Positions 36,426-48,100 of a stretch of 64,000 nucleotides of DNA are shown here, piece after piece. The notes beneath the pieces were generated by a model that was not told the DNA's origin, made no database searches, and saw nothing but the letters and a program-made list of their open reading frames with translations. Made by a program: the position numbers and the translations under genes. Position 1 is the stretch's first letter. Every line of letters begins with the position of its first letter. This DNA comes from Dipteris shenzhenensis. Lineage: Eukaryota; Polypodiophyta; Polypodiopsida; Gleicheniales. The DNA lies in assembly GCA_047967505.1 (NCBI GenBank), contig CM106539.1; one strand, given 5' to 3'.

Positions 36426-37082
36426 GTTGACCCCTACATGGCTTTTTTGAATGCTTCAGGTGCGATATGGAAATTTAGCATGTAAGATATACATAAGAAG
36501 ATGCACTTATTTTATGGATATAACTCTAGGAACTCTGAGTCGATCCTCATTTGTTTAGAGCAGTCTGCACTTGTAATGTTCATTGGTTTGATTGTAGTGT
36601 GTGTGTGTTCACTTAAAGATTGTTAGAAAAGTGTGTTTGTAAGAGGCAAAGATTAACTTGTTGAGAGTTGTCGACATTATTTTATTATCATAGATTGATA
36701 ATTACATTTAATGATGAGAACAAATTATTGCACAAGTGAGAGTCTCTTTTTAAAAACATAAATGCGGTTATAAATATAACTATTTCTTGAGAGGTGTATT
36801 TCAAATTAGAGAATGCCATAAAAGGTACTATATTTTTCATAAATGGTAGAGTTGTCACGTTAGTAGTTGTTTTGTAGTTTATAGACTATCTTTCAATACA
36901 CGAAGAAATGCAATGTTTCTGGTTGTTCCAAAAAGTCAGCTACAATGGTAACGTGTGTTAAAATTTTCTCAGCTGGAAGTAAAAAACTCACCGCGATTAA
37001 AAAACTAAAGAATTGTAATGATAAGTTACCGTGATAAGATCTTTCTGCATTTTCATCCTTCGTTGACGATTAGTTCATCCAT

Positions 37083-37860
37083 CTAACGCATGCAGCTTCC
37101 AAGCTTAATCACCGTCACTGCAACTGTAGCCAGCGGCAAGTAGTTCCCTTGTCCTTTGTTCATTATCTCTTTACAATCTTCTTTGTACTTGCAGATACTA
37201 GTGGTCGGAACAAATATTGGGTCAATTGCAAATGTTTCTGAACGTTCAACCCTAGTCGAAGGATCAAATACCAAAGTGTAATCAGATGTTCCCCCATCGT
37301 TCCGAGTATTTCTATTACAAACTAAAAAGTTTGTCATCTTAATGCAATCTCCTACGTTCATTGTCTTGACAAAGTTGGCATAGTAAACCTCGCCTATTAT
37401 GAGTGTTATACACCCGCCCCCTTCTCTAACAGTTAAATCTAGTTTTAAAGTCTTGGGATAATTGATGTTTTGTAAGGCCTAGGTGCCATACTTATTCAAT
37501 ACTCTACCTTCAAATATTCCATTCTTAACAGACAGGTCTACTTCATGAATGAGTAAAGCCCTCTCATTAGGGGAATACTCACTTTCAACGCTTAAATCAT
37601 CCGAACACTCTATATTTAAAGTGTGGTAAGGTCTTTTCTCTTGTGGAGATTCTAACTTGGCTCGTTTATCTTCTCTACAATCTACCTCATCATACATTCT
37701 TTTCATAGAGCTCTTGTCGATGGTCACAACATCAAAATTTTATGATTCCCCATCAGACTCGACATGGACTACTACATCATCCTTAGTGTAGTATCTACTT
37801 GAATTTGAAATATTCACGCTTGTTATAACTTTAGTATCTTGGTATAATTCAAAAACTACA
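37083..37860 (-). pseudogene. RPA70-like OB-fold protein carried by the Helentron-like element
   Basis: One minus frame from about 37858 to 37083 is open except for TAA (near 37745) and TAG (37479-37481). It reads LYQDTKVITSVNIS..., then FEGRVLNKYGT, YPKTLKLDLTVREGGG, CITLIIGEVYYANFV, VGDCIKMTNFLV and SDYTLVFDPSTRVERSE. The pattern V-x-x-K, L-x-L-D-x-x-G-x-I, F, and D-Y-x-L-x-F-x-x-x-T-x-V fits the ssDNA-binding OB folds of replication protein A large subunit. It lies just upstream of Rep on the same strand. Helitrons often carry an RPA-like frame, so I assign it to the same element. The N-terminal limit is unclear; a frame change occurs at about 37861. Confidence 0.65.
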
Positions 37861-37861
37861 C

Positions 37862-38902
37862 CTCAATCGTAATGTAATTGCCATATTAAATACTTCGTAC
37901 ATTATGAATTCACAATACTTAATTAAACCGCATATTCTTAAATTCTATCTACTACAAATAATTTGAAGCAAAAGGAAAGCATTTGTTTATACAAATTTTT
38001 AGAGATACATTCATACCATATTGTTCTTAACAACTATGTAAAGAAAGAGCCTTATCTACGTATAATCTAGTCTTGACTATATAGATGCATGTGCGTGCTT
38101 ATAAACCTAGAAAACCCTAAAGCTCTAGTATTTTCATAGTACCAAGGTTTCATTACAATCTTCTCTCCTCTTTTTTTACACTTTAGCTTCTTGTTTGTAA
38201 CTGTAGTCAACTTCGATTTTGAAGATTGATTAGTACCAAAACAATTTTCTTCATAAATCCTACATGTCATGTTAAAATCCTTTTAAGCAAGCCAAAATTA
38301 CAATGGAAGTTTTTTCTCCTCAATTCTTTCTACACTAGACAAGTACATAGTCTGTGAAAGCTTACAGTTTATTTTAGGGCAAAAAAAACCACAACAAAAA
38401 GTTTCACAATCAAATATTAGACAAAATTTATAGCAATAGTGAATTGTTTCACAAAAATTAACAGTAATTTGTAATTATTTATATGCAAACTTGTAATAGC
38501 TAATTGACATTCTCAAAGTTGTTATGATTTTTCAATTGACAATTTCACACATCTTGTTAATAAGACTAATACTACATAAGGTAATAATCATTTACATTTA
38601 CTACACCGAGCAACAGGTGTAGCCAAAAATAGAGGGTACAGACATGTACAATAGTGGTGACAAAATCATCAATGCAAAGATTTTAAAATAGCTTGCAGTA
38701 TTCTTGAGTCTTCTGTAGATAGTGTCTTTCCAGGTTAGGGAAATTGTCAACTCTGTTTTCTAAAATCATCCAATTTTAATGCTGTGCTCTTTTCAATGTT
38801 GTGGTAAATTTGGCAGCTTGCTCTTAATCATGCATGATTGCTTGCTCATTTGCTTCCTTGCTTTCTTTTCTACTTATATTCTGGGAATTGTGATAATGCA
38901 AG
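37862..38902. other. AT-rich stretch, no gene seen
   Basis: No recognisable domain. The element's 5' terminus should lie within or near this stretch if the RPA-like frame belongs to it, but no terminal sequence was identified. Confidence 0.5.
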
Positions 38903-40026
38903 GGATGGACGAGTTTCAATCAACTCTTTTAAGTTTTTTTGAAGTTGGGCAGCAAACTTCCATTCTACTTGGGTTTCCAGAAATATTTGTTTCAGAGGTT
39001 TTGCCGAGCCTGGCTATTCTATACAAGAAGAATTCTTCTACAGACATGTGCTTTTTGTGCTTAAAGATATTCTTTGATGTGCTGATTGTTTTCTTGGATG
39101 ACATTTCCAACTCCATTTCTCTTCAAAGAGTAGAAATGAGCAATCATTTTAGTGTTGCCAAGAAGGAAGATTTAACCTTTATAACAAAGAACCACTTTTT
39201 GCCACACTATTCAAGGCTCATGGATGAGGATGAACCCATTCCCATGTATGCTCAGAAGCTTCTTGTGATGTTGCTAGACCTAAGATGCATCAACATCAAA
39301 GACATACTTCATTTGAAGCCTGTGTCTCACTTCTTTGATTTCCTCCATGAGGACTTTTCAACGAAAATGTTTATAGTGTCAGGCTATGCCTTTTCTTATC
39401 ATTGGCACGAGAGATTGACACAAATTCACTTTCAGAGCTAGGAGTGGTTAGTAGAGTTGGTGCTTCACTAGATTTTGTTTATACAAGGGACATGGAAGTC
39501 TTTTTGGAACCTTCATTGTCTCTCTGTAGATCACTGCATGTACATTGCTCTGAAAATGGGAGGGATGGCATCGCTAATTTGTGGAGTGTTAGAATAAAAG
39601 ACATTGCAGAATTTTCAAGGCATACTAGTGTTTTCTTAGAGTTGTGTTGTAGACATGAGCCTTATGTAGCTGAAGCAGCACCTGATTGCCTATTACTATT
39701 GTTGAAAAAAGTTACTAAAGACACTTCTTTTGTCCTACTGTCAAAGTTGGCATTATTGAGAAGTACATTGGAGTCTTCTTGTAGTTTTTAGAGTTCTAAA
39801 TCTGCATCAAATCTGCAAAGATTATTACTTCTCATCCTTTCTACATTCTGTAAAGAGCAACAAATAGCACAAACAAATCAACAATAGCCACCAATTGAAT
39901 CTGGCTCAAACATCCTGGCACTTGAACATGTGGTAAAACATTCAAATGTACAGATGGTGGGCTGAAGCTGCAATAGATGCAGGATTAGAGTTGCAGTCCC
40001 TTGCAGGCACAATAAAAGAGATGTAA
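38903..40026 (+). pseudogene. RUK: RUNKEL C-terminal armadillo region, frameshifted
   Basis: After AG at 38901-38902 the plus strand reads GMDEFQSTLLSFFEV, EVLPSLAILYKKN, MCFLCLKIFFDVL, NHFLPHYSRLMDEDEPIP and YAQKLLVMLLDL, which match the last quarter of plant RUNKEL. Near 39360-39370 the frame shifts, and the second frame continues NVYSVRLCLFLSLA, SELGVVSRVGASLDFVY, DMEVFLEPSLSLCRSL, IKDIAEFSRHTSVFLEL and ECCR-type text to a TAG at 39789-39791. Weaker similarity continues to AEAAIDAGLELQSLAGTIKEM and TAA at 40024-40026. The region is on the RUNKEL strand, 11.7 kb past the kinase exons, with the middle of the protein absent. The frameshift in a conserved block indicates a pseudogene piece. 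In intact RUNKEL this region forms helical armadillo-like repeats. Confidence 0.8.
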
Positions 40027-40369
40027 GAATTACCAACATGAATACTAGCATTGTGAGCAAACCTCATTATCTTTGAGAGCATATGAACTCTCTACTGTGT
40101 ATGACTTTATTCTTGTATTTTAATCCAATCTAAGATGTTTGTAATATATACACTCTGAATTCAAGAGCATCAGGTTTGGTTCATGGAATCAGCCACATTG
40201 AAATTTTTATCCTCCTTGTGCTTTCTCCCAACCCAATCTGGTGGGATGTTTATTAGATTGTACTTGAAAAAATAAATATACCATTTTGATAGAAAGAGTT
40301 GGCCTATTCATATTAAGGTTTTGCAAGGTTCTTTTTTCAAAGTAAAACATTTGTGCCCATGCAGGTTTG

Positions 40370-42430
40370 CAAGGTTCTTTTTGGCCCTGCAAGGGTCTTA
40401 GGGTAGTGTGGGTTTTGTGGGTTGGGTTGGGGAAAAATCGCTTTTGCGAGTTCCTGGTCAATTTGACCAAGTTAGCGCAATCAAGCAGGTCAAGTTAGGG
40501 TTAAACGCACGGTAAGCAAAGGCCTTAGGATTACGGGTTAGTTTTAGTGTCAGGGTTAGTTTAGGGTCAGTGGTATGGTTAGGGTTATCTGTTGTATACA
40601 ATATGCTGTTTAGGGTTTGTGTGTGTTAGTTTAGTTGTAGTGGTTTTGATCGCGCTAGTGATGGGACTCTATTCTGAGGCACTTATTCATTGTTTCCTTT
40701 GTTGCATTCAGGTGTTGTCGTTATCTTATGGATGGGTGGTGAGATTGGCTCTAATGGAGGGGTGGCATGAAACTCTCAAGCCTTGTATTCAGGTGTTGTC
40801 TTCACAGCGATTGGTTCTGATGGAGGGGTTGCATGATTGGCTCTAGTGGAGGGGCTGTGGCTATTTGTTCTTTGTGTGTTTTCCTTGAAGTCTTGAGCAA
40901 GTCTTTGAAGTGTTGAGCGAGTCGTCGAGCTACAAAGATGCGGTAAATGAGTCGAAATGGATGTTTGTTGGAGTCCAATGGAATTAAACATGCAACATAT
41001 GCTTGTTGCATGTCGGTTACCAAGGGCAAATTAGAAGGGCCTTCTAGGAGTTGCTCTATCGTGTAATGTATGGAGTGTGAGTCAAGTCGGTTTTGAGTAG
41101 AGTCGATTGCAGACTTTGGTAGAAGGTCGAACCATTTTAGTAGATGTTATTTGTGTTGTTTGATCGTGGGAGCTCAGCTATAAAAGGGGTTGAGGATTGT
41201 ACTATAACGGTATCTGCTTGTTGATATCCAGTAGTTGCAATGCTCATTGTGCCTGAAGTATAGAAGCGAGTTCAGTGTTAAGCTTTCCTATCTGAGACTT
41301 TGAAGAATGTCGAGTTTGAAAGTAAGCTTTTCGATTGTGATGGGAAGTGGTTGCGAAATGGCGATGTCGAAATGCATAGAAGGTAATTGGTTATTGTACT
41401 TTGACAATCTTGCACATAATGTTTTGAAGTTTAGGCTATCCATTCTATCATGGAGATACAAATGTTCTTGATACAGGACCTTGAACAAGGAATTTGAAAG
41501 TATGGAAGGGCTGCATGTGTTGCGTTCAGGCTCCTATATGTTTCGAATTTTCAAGGTGGATGAAAAGTATTAGTGTCGCATGGGTCTTGTTTGAGTTGTC
41601 GAATTTGTATTCGAAGTATTTTTTCTAGGATATCTTCTTTGTTTCTCTCTTGTGTAGTGGCGGTTTTCATACCTTCGGTTGGGACAAGGTTGCATTTGTG
41701 TGTGGTGTTCGCTGTAATGTTCTACCGAGTTAATGTCAAAACAAAGATGAGCCTCTCGCTGAATTCAACATAGATTTCTCTCTAATCTTTTAGTACAAGT
41801 CTCCTATGTGCTCGTGCATTCCATTCTATCATGGACATATAGATATTCTTTATACAGACCTTGAAAGGGGAATTTAAAAGCATGCAAAGTCTGCATGTCT
41901 TGCGTTCAAGTTCTCAAATTTTTTGAATGTTCAAGGTGGATGAAGTGTATTGGTTAGTGGTTGCATGAGTCTTATTCGAGCTGTTGAATCTGTAATCCAA
42001 GTATTCTTTCTGGGATACCTTCTCTGTTTCTCTTTTATGTAGCTGCAGTTTTCACCCTTTGGGTTGGGAGAAGTTTGTGTTTATGTGTGGCATCCGACTT
42101 GGCGAATTTCTTTAATAGTCATTCATGTCAAACCAATCAGCTCTGATGGAGGGGTCCTACTATGGTGGGACCTTACTCCGAGGCGCTCATTTGTTCTTTC
42201 CTTCATTGCATTTAGGTGTTGTCGTTACAACGCTTGGTTCTGATGGAGGGGTGGCATGATTGTTTGTTGTCTCTATTCATCAAAACTGAAAACTGTGCTT
42301 TTCAGCACTACAAAGACCTTAACGTAGTGTGTTTTTTTGTGGGTTAGGTTGGGAAAAAGTTGCATTTGTGGGCTAGGTTGGGAAAAGGTTGCATTTGTGG
42401 GTTAGGTTGGGAAAAGGTTGTGTTAGCAGC
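40370..42430. repeat. Diverged direct repeats and GGGTTAGGTTGGGAAAAGG minisatellite
   Basis: A block at 41441-41720 (CATTCTATCATGGA..., TGCGTTCA, CAAGGTGGATGAA) recurs at 41822-42095 at a distance of 381 bp with moderate divergence. The word TGATGGAGGGGT occurs at about 40753, 40818, 42147 and 42241. Three tandem 28-30-bp copies of GGGTTAGGTTGGGAAAAGGT lie at 42333-42425, and an older single copy is at 40415-40440. No gene is recognised in this stretch. Confidence 0.75.
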
Positions 42431-43465
42431 ATGGTTAGGATTGAGTGCTACATTTATTAAATTGTTTAGGCTTTGTGTGCTCTATTTGTGTTGTTGTGTT
42501 GATTTTTTTCCGTACATAATGTTCCAACGATACATATCTAATGTGAAGCTGCTGTATTGTAGCTTTATGGTGCTTGCTTTTATTGTCATGATGTGCAAAC
42601 TGAATGCTGTGGTTTGTCTTTTTGTACTTGCTTGCATGAGTGTGGCTATGTCTTGCTTGTATGAGTGTGGCTATGTCTTCCAACATGTTTGGAAGACATT
42701 GTTAATGGAAGGCCTAACATTTTTGGCTCATGCCAAATATTTTCTTTTAAAGAAGATATATACAGAATCCAGAGTTCCACTTTTCCATAGTATTACAGTT
42801 GCAGCTAATGGGTAGCAAAAAATTAGTTTAAAGATAGAACACTCTCTAATAATAGCCTTTGGGCAAAAGCTTGTGTATTTTGATAAGCAGTATTTCATTA
42901 ATGCAATATTGTCAAAGGATATGTGATAGCAAATTCTTAATGATATGTAATCACGCAAATTATTGAAGCAAGAGTGTCTAGCGTGGATGTATTTCAATTA
43001 ATTAGTTTTGTAATGCCAATCCGGGTTTTTGTGGTCATTATTGTACGAGTGCTAAGCATGAATATTTTTTAGTGTTAATATATGTAATTTAATATTTGAG
43101 CTTCAATCAAACCTATAGCCAAAGTATATAAATTTTTTTTGCAATGCTAAATTAGTTTTTAATTTCTTTCTTAAATTTTGTTATAGTAAATATTATGATG
43201 TTTTTAATGCTAATTTAATATTTGACTTCAATGAAACCTGTAGCCAAAGTATATAAATGTGATTATATAAATTAGTCTTGTAATGGAAAAATACTTTATT
43301 TTTTTATGTTTTAAATTTTATTATAATTAATGTTTTTTTAAATTTTGTTATAATAAATATTAAGATTTTGTTTTTTTTTGCATTTTTTTAAATATTGCAA
43401 CAAGTAGGTACATGGTTGTCGAACAAATATAAAACAACTGGAAAAAGAGTAAGAGAGCTCTTCAA
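42431..43465. other. AT-rich stretch, no gene seen
   Basis: Poly-T and TTTAAAT-rich DNA. The word TTCAATNAAACCTATAGCCAAAGTATATAAAT occurs twice in part (about 43103 and 43227), giving a short direct repeat of about 125 bp period. No domain is seen. Confidence 0.5.
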
Positions 43466-43469
43466 GTGA

Positions 43470-43682
43470 CCCCGCCCACTTTGCAATGTGCTATTCACCG
43501 CTATTCACCACTGTGCTGGCAATGGGATGCTTTCCACTCACCAAGTGTTGAACTTCAGAACCCATGCTGTCCAATATATTGGGCACTATGTCTACAATGG
43601 TATGAATCAAGGCATCTATACATTGCTGGAGATAAGGATCCTTTTCCTTGATCAAGCGTTCTATGGAAGTTAAAAATTCCAT
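43470..43682 (-). pseudogene. RUK: Inverted RUNKEL armadillo-region exon
   Basis: The minus strand 43682-43491 reads 63 codons with the core ERLIKEKDPYLQQCIDAL, then VDIVPNILDSMGSEVQHLVSG and PIASTVVNSGE. This matches the RUNKEL segment with RLxKEKDxYLQQC, IxPxxLD and the QxLxxG motif that lies N-terminal to the C-terminal block found at 38903. It should be on the plus strand between the kinase exons and 38903, but it is on the minus strand, 3.5 kb beyond the C-terminal piece. On its upstream (high-coordinate) side coding similarity stops exactly where telomere-like repeats begin. It cannot be spliced into the plus-strand gene. Confidence 0.8.
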
Positions 43683-43683
43683 A

Positions 43684-44236
43684 AACCCTAACCCCTAATC
43701 CCTAATCCTAAACTCCTAAATCCTAACCCCTAATACCTAAACCCTAAATCCTAATCCTAGACCTCTTAACCCTAAACCCTAAACCCTACCCCCTAAACCT
43801 TAAACGCTACTCTTGGCCCCATAACCCCTAAACCCTAAACCCTAACCCCTAAATCTTAAACCCTAATCATGGCCCTCTAAACCCTATATCCTAACCCCTA
43901 AACCCCAAAGCATAACCTCCAAACCCTAACTCCCAAACCCTAACCCATAAATTTTAACCCCTAATCCTTAAATCCTAATCCTAATCCCTAGATCTTGAAC
44001 CCTAATCTTGGCCCTCTAAACCCTAAACCCTAACATCTAAACCCTAAGTCCTAAACCCTAACCCCTAATCCCTAAATTGTAAATGCTAATCTTGACCCTC
44101 TAAACCCTAAACCATAACCCGTAAAAACTAACCCCTAATCCCTAAACCCTAAACCCTAACTCTCAAACCCTAAACCCTAAACCCTAAACCCTATCCCCCA
44201 AACCCTAAACGCCAAACCCAAACCCCCAAACCCTAT
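43684..44236. repeat. Degenerate telomere-like CCCTAAA tract
   Basis: About 550 bp of interstitial telomere-like repeat: CCCTAAA, CCCTAACCC, CCCTAATCC and related variants occur in almost every line, C-rich on the plus strand. It directly abuts the inverted RUNKEL exon. The tract is too degenerate to be a functional chromosome end and lies inside the window, so it is interstitial. Confidence 0.9.
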
Positions 44237-44834
44237 GATTGATTTAAGTAATATTGTTCAAGTTAATGACATCATCAAAGGTGTCATTCAAGAGCTGACA
44301 TAGCACCTCATTCTCTCAAAGACCAGTTTCTTCCATCACTTCCAATAGGGTAAGGTATTCCTCATCCTCAATCCTGATTGGATCAACCAAATCGAGGTGT
44401 TGCTTGGTTGCTGCCTCATTTGGATTATAGGTGGAAGATGGATAGCGCGAGTTGGATATGATGATAAGATGACCTCCCTTTCAACTTGCTCCCCACAACT
44501 AGGTTAATAGTATGCTCCTTGGGCTCTAGGTCTAGGTTTATGTCATCTCCTCCACCACTTGTTGATGGACCTGCTCCACCACTTATGGATTCCCCCCCTA
44601 TACTCTAGAGATAGTAGAGACATGATGGCAGATATTTCATAATATCCAGTTGCCTTAATGCTTCAACAATGCACTTAGCAATGAGGCATTATTACATGTA
44701 TGAACATAAATCATAAATAATACAAAGTGTTGTTTCATTTATTGTTAAGATTTTATTTTTAAGTTTGGACCTCTAGATTGATGGCTCTCTATGGTATATG
44801 AATGATAAAGCCATAAATATTTGTAATTTTAAAT
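44237..44834. other. No gene seen
   Basis: Unique-looking sequence between the telomere-like tract and a microsatellite. No frame of note on either strand. Confidence 0.5.
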
Positions 44835-44869
44835 CTATGTGGATATTTGTATATCTGTACTATGCAAGA

Positions 44870-44905
44870 GAGAGAGTGTGTGAGACATACAGATTAGCAA
44901 TTTGA

Positions 44906-44937
<32 letters not shown>

Positions 44938-45024
44938 CAGAGAGAGACAGAGAGAGAGATAGAGAGAGGAAGGGCAAGAGACAAAGAGAGGGGGAGGGAA
45001 AGATGGAGATGGAGACGGGGATAG

Positions 45025-45080
<56 letters not shown>
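44870..45080. repeat. (TG)n/(GA)n microsatellite block
   Basis: (GT)n at about 44905-44922 is followed by interrupted (GA)n to 45078. Serine-leucine and Arg-Glu open frames here are artefacts. Confidence 0.95.
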
Positions 45081-45082
<2 letters not shown>

Positions 45083-45129
45083 CAAGGACACAAAGGGACA
45101 CAAATAATGCACCTGGCCATGAGACATTG

Positions 45130-48100
45130 TTAGATGTAATTCTTACAAAGGATACTTGTCTCATCCCTATATCTAACTTTGCTATTATCAAGTCTAAAAT
45201 AATAGTCTTGGGGAGGGCTTGTTGTTGCTAATTGCAATTCTTCCCTAATAAATTGCATGGTCCACTCCTCTTCCCATTCCAACATTAGATCAAAATGTCC
45301 TTGGTGATAAATTAATACCTCGACAACTGGACTATGAGTCCCATCGCATAGATCATCATCCATTGCTTCCCATTGCAGGTTCTTCCATCTAGACCTTCTA
45401 TATGTGAAAGTCATGCATAGATTTGCCTTCCAATGAAATACCTACAAAATTTGGGATCTGTTAATATGTACTATCCTGATCATTTTTTATACAAACAAGA
45501 ATTGTAAGATGTACTCACTAAAATTACATCTAAAGTGTTCAATCGGCATTGTACTAAATCTTCAGCATGACATGTTCTTGTTGTCCATCCATTGTCAAAT
45601 AGCTCAGACAACCAATCCAATTCTAAGCTCTTGCAAGTGTAAATAATCTTTATTTTCCTTAACTACCTACAACTTGCAAAGAAATCAACAAAGCATGGAA
45701 ATGGAAGAAACCAGCTTAATCTAGCATTTCTTCCACCAGTAGTTGGCTTCATAGCATTTCTCACATCATTGAACATTCTATTTCTATATGATTCACTTAT
45801 CTCCATGCTTGGAAGTGCCATTCTGGACTATCAAAAGAAGGCAAGGGAAGATATTCTAATCACCATACTATCCTTCTTCATCTGGCACAATGAACATTGA
45901 GTCATAGAAGAAGATCCCATCCTTTTTTAATTCTAATGGTGTGCAACCTTCATTCTGAAGACTCTCGATCTCAACATGGAGGACATGCAACACCCTAGTT
46001 ATGCATGTTGCAAGCTCCCACTCTTTGTAAGTAGATGGATATAAATCTATAAAACAAATACAAGGCATAAGACAGTTGTGTCAAAATCCCCAAATAAACA
46101 AAATGCAAATGAAGTACTAGTACACTTTGAAAAACTTACAATTGGGCCTACGATATAGAAATCCTGCATTTGGATGCACGTATATGTTTGCATGGGTAAA
46201 GACATGCTGAATATATACTTGTTGAAGGGGCAAATTGATGTGTGTGTGTGTGTATGTCTATGGGCTTGGAGTCCTATGCAAGGAGTGTGTGTGTAGGTGT
46301 GCTAGAAGGTTCTAGTGACTCATCAGTTAGGTGTGTTAGGTGGGTGTGATGTGTGAGTGATCATAGGAGGTGATTGATTGAGATAATCATGGAGATGACT
46401 ATGGATTTGGGGTCTACCAACATGGAGGTAGTTGCCTATATATGCAACCACTCTTTGAATAAAGCTTTACATTTGTGCCTCATTGCTTTCTCTATGGATT
46501 CACACGTGGTATCAGAGCTTGTTGAAGATCCTAGTGCCTAGAAAGAGATTCTTTGAAGATTCCCTCTAGATTCTCCCTTCTTCCCCAAATGGAGTTTTCT
46601 TCTTCCTTCCTTCCATGAATTTCCTTAAACTCATTCTCCTCCTACTAGCCACCATTGCTCTAGCCCTTTTAGGTGTAGATTCCCCTAGTTAGAGTGCCCT
46701 TCCACCTGAGAGGAATTGAAGGATTATGGCTTCTATAGCCTGTGCTTGCACTCGCCCTATCCTGCGCCATTTCTATTGATACAGCTTACTGGAGCCACCA
46801 TTTCAAAAACAGTCTGAGCTGAACTTAGGCAACCTTATGGGATACTTGCTGAAGAGAAAATGGTCCAAGGAATGAGGAGAAACTATAGAAAAACCATTCG
46901 GTTTTTTCAAGAAGACATGGTTTTTGGAGGCAAAGAAGATGCTGCTGCCCCTGGAGGTGTGAAGCTTCTTTTGGTCTGAGACTTGCACCAAGTCTTCTAC
47001 TCCCAAGGACCACTAATTTCACAGCAAATGTCTTCTAGTTGATGCTTTGTGGTGTGAGGTAGCAATCCTCCAAGGTTACTCTATTTCTGCAAGCATTTCT
47101 TGACTATTTTTTTGAAAATAGATGCTACACTAAGTGCTAAGTTGATGCTTGAGGAGTTCAAATTCAAATCAAAGATTCAGAGATTTCTTTTTTAGATCAG
47201 AGAATGCTCTTTGAAGTTTAGTTGATGTTGATTTCTTGACAAAATGCCAAACTCTCAATCTTCTTTAAGTGCCAAGAAGACTACAAAGACAAAGTACAAG
47301 GTAAAGAAGATCCCAATTAAGAAGTTGTGGGAGAAGCCAACTAGTTTTGCATATGCCAAACAATTAGGATTTTCTAAATTATTATCTTGCAATTGGAATC
47401 TATATGGTGAAGGTGATTTCTTTGTTCATAAAGATTGATATTTTGTAAAGGGATTAGACACTGCCATTAAATTGATTAGACCTTCCCAAAATGGCTTCCA
47501 AACTAAAAACAGATAAGTTTGAAGGAGAGGGGTTCCACACATGGCAAACAAAATTGAAGTTTATTCTCATGAAAAAGGGAATATGGAAGGTAGCAAATGG
47601 AAAAGAAACTAAACCTACAACTAGAGAAGGAGAAGCTTCATGGCTTCTCAAAGATGAAAAAGCACTTGCTATAATTGCTCTTGGTTTGAGTGATTCCTTT
47701 ATTCATCACATTGATGGATGTGGGACTGCTCATGCTACATGGACTCATCTTGAGCATGTTTTTGGAGCATAGGGCAGATGCTCTAAGTTTAGCTTGCTTA
47801 TCAAGTTCTTTGATTTAAAATTGGATAGAGGAGAATCCATCTCTTCACATCTGAATTCAATGAAGAGCATTTTGACACAGTTATCTGGCATCAAGTTTAA
47901 TCTTGATGATGATATTGTAATTGCCATCTTACTTAGAAGTCTCATTGAAGAATATGGCACTATTGTAACCACACTCACCAATATACCAGATATAAGTTTG
48001 GTAGAAATTGAAGCATCCCTCTTGGAAGAGGAAAGAAAGATCAAACAAAGAAGTGATTACAAAGAAGGGGCATATTTGGCCAAAAGCAACTTCAAGGGAA

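Noticed and set aside
38067-38270. Short Lys-rich minus frame above the RPA-like frame
   Set aside because: No domain pattern, AT-rich surroundings and no continuity with the RPA-like frame.
43684-44236. A true chromosome end
   Set aside because: The repeats are degenerate and flanked by unique sequence on both sides.
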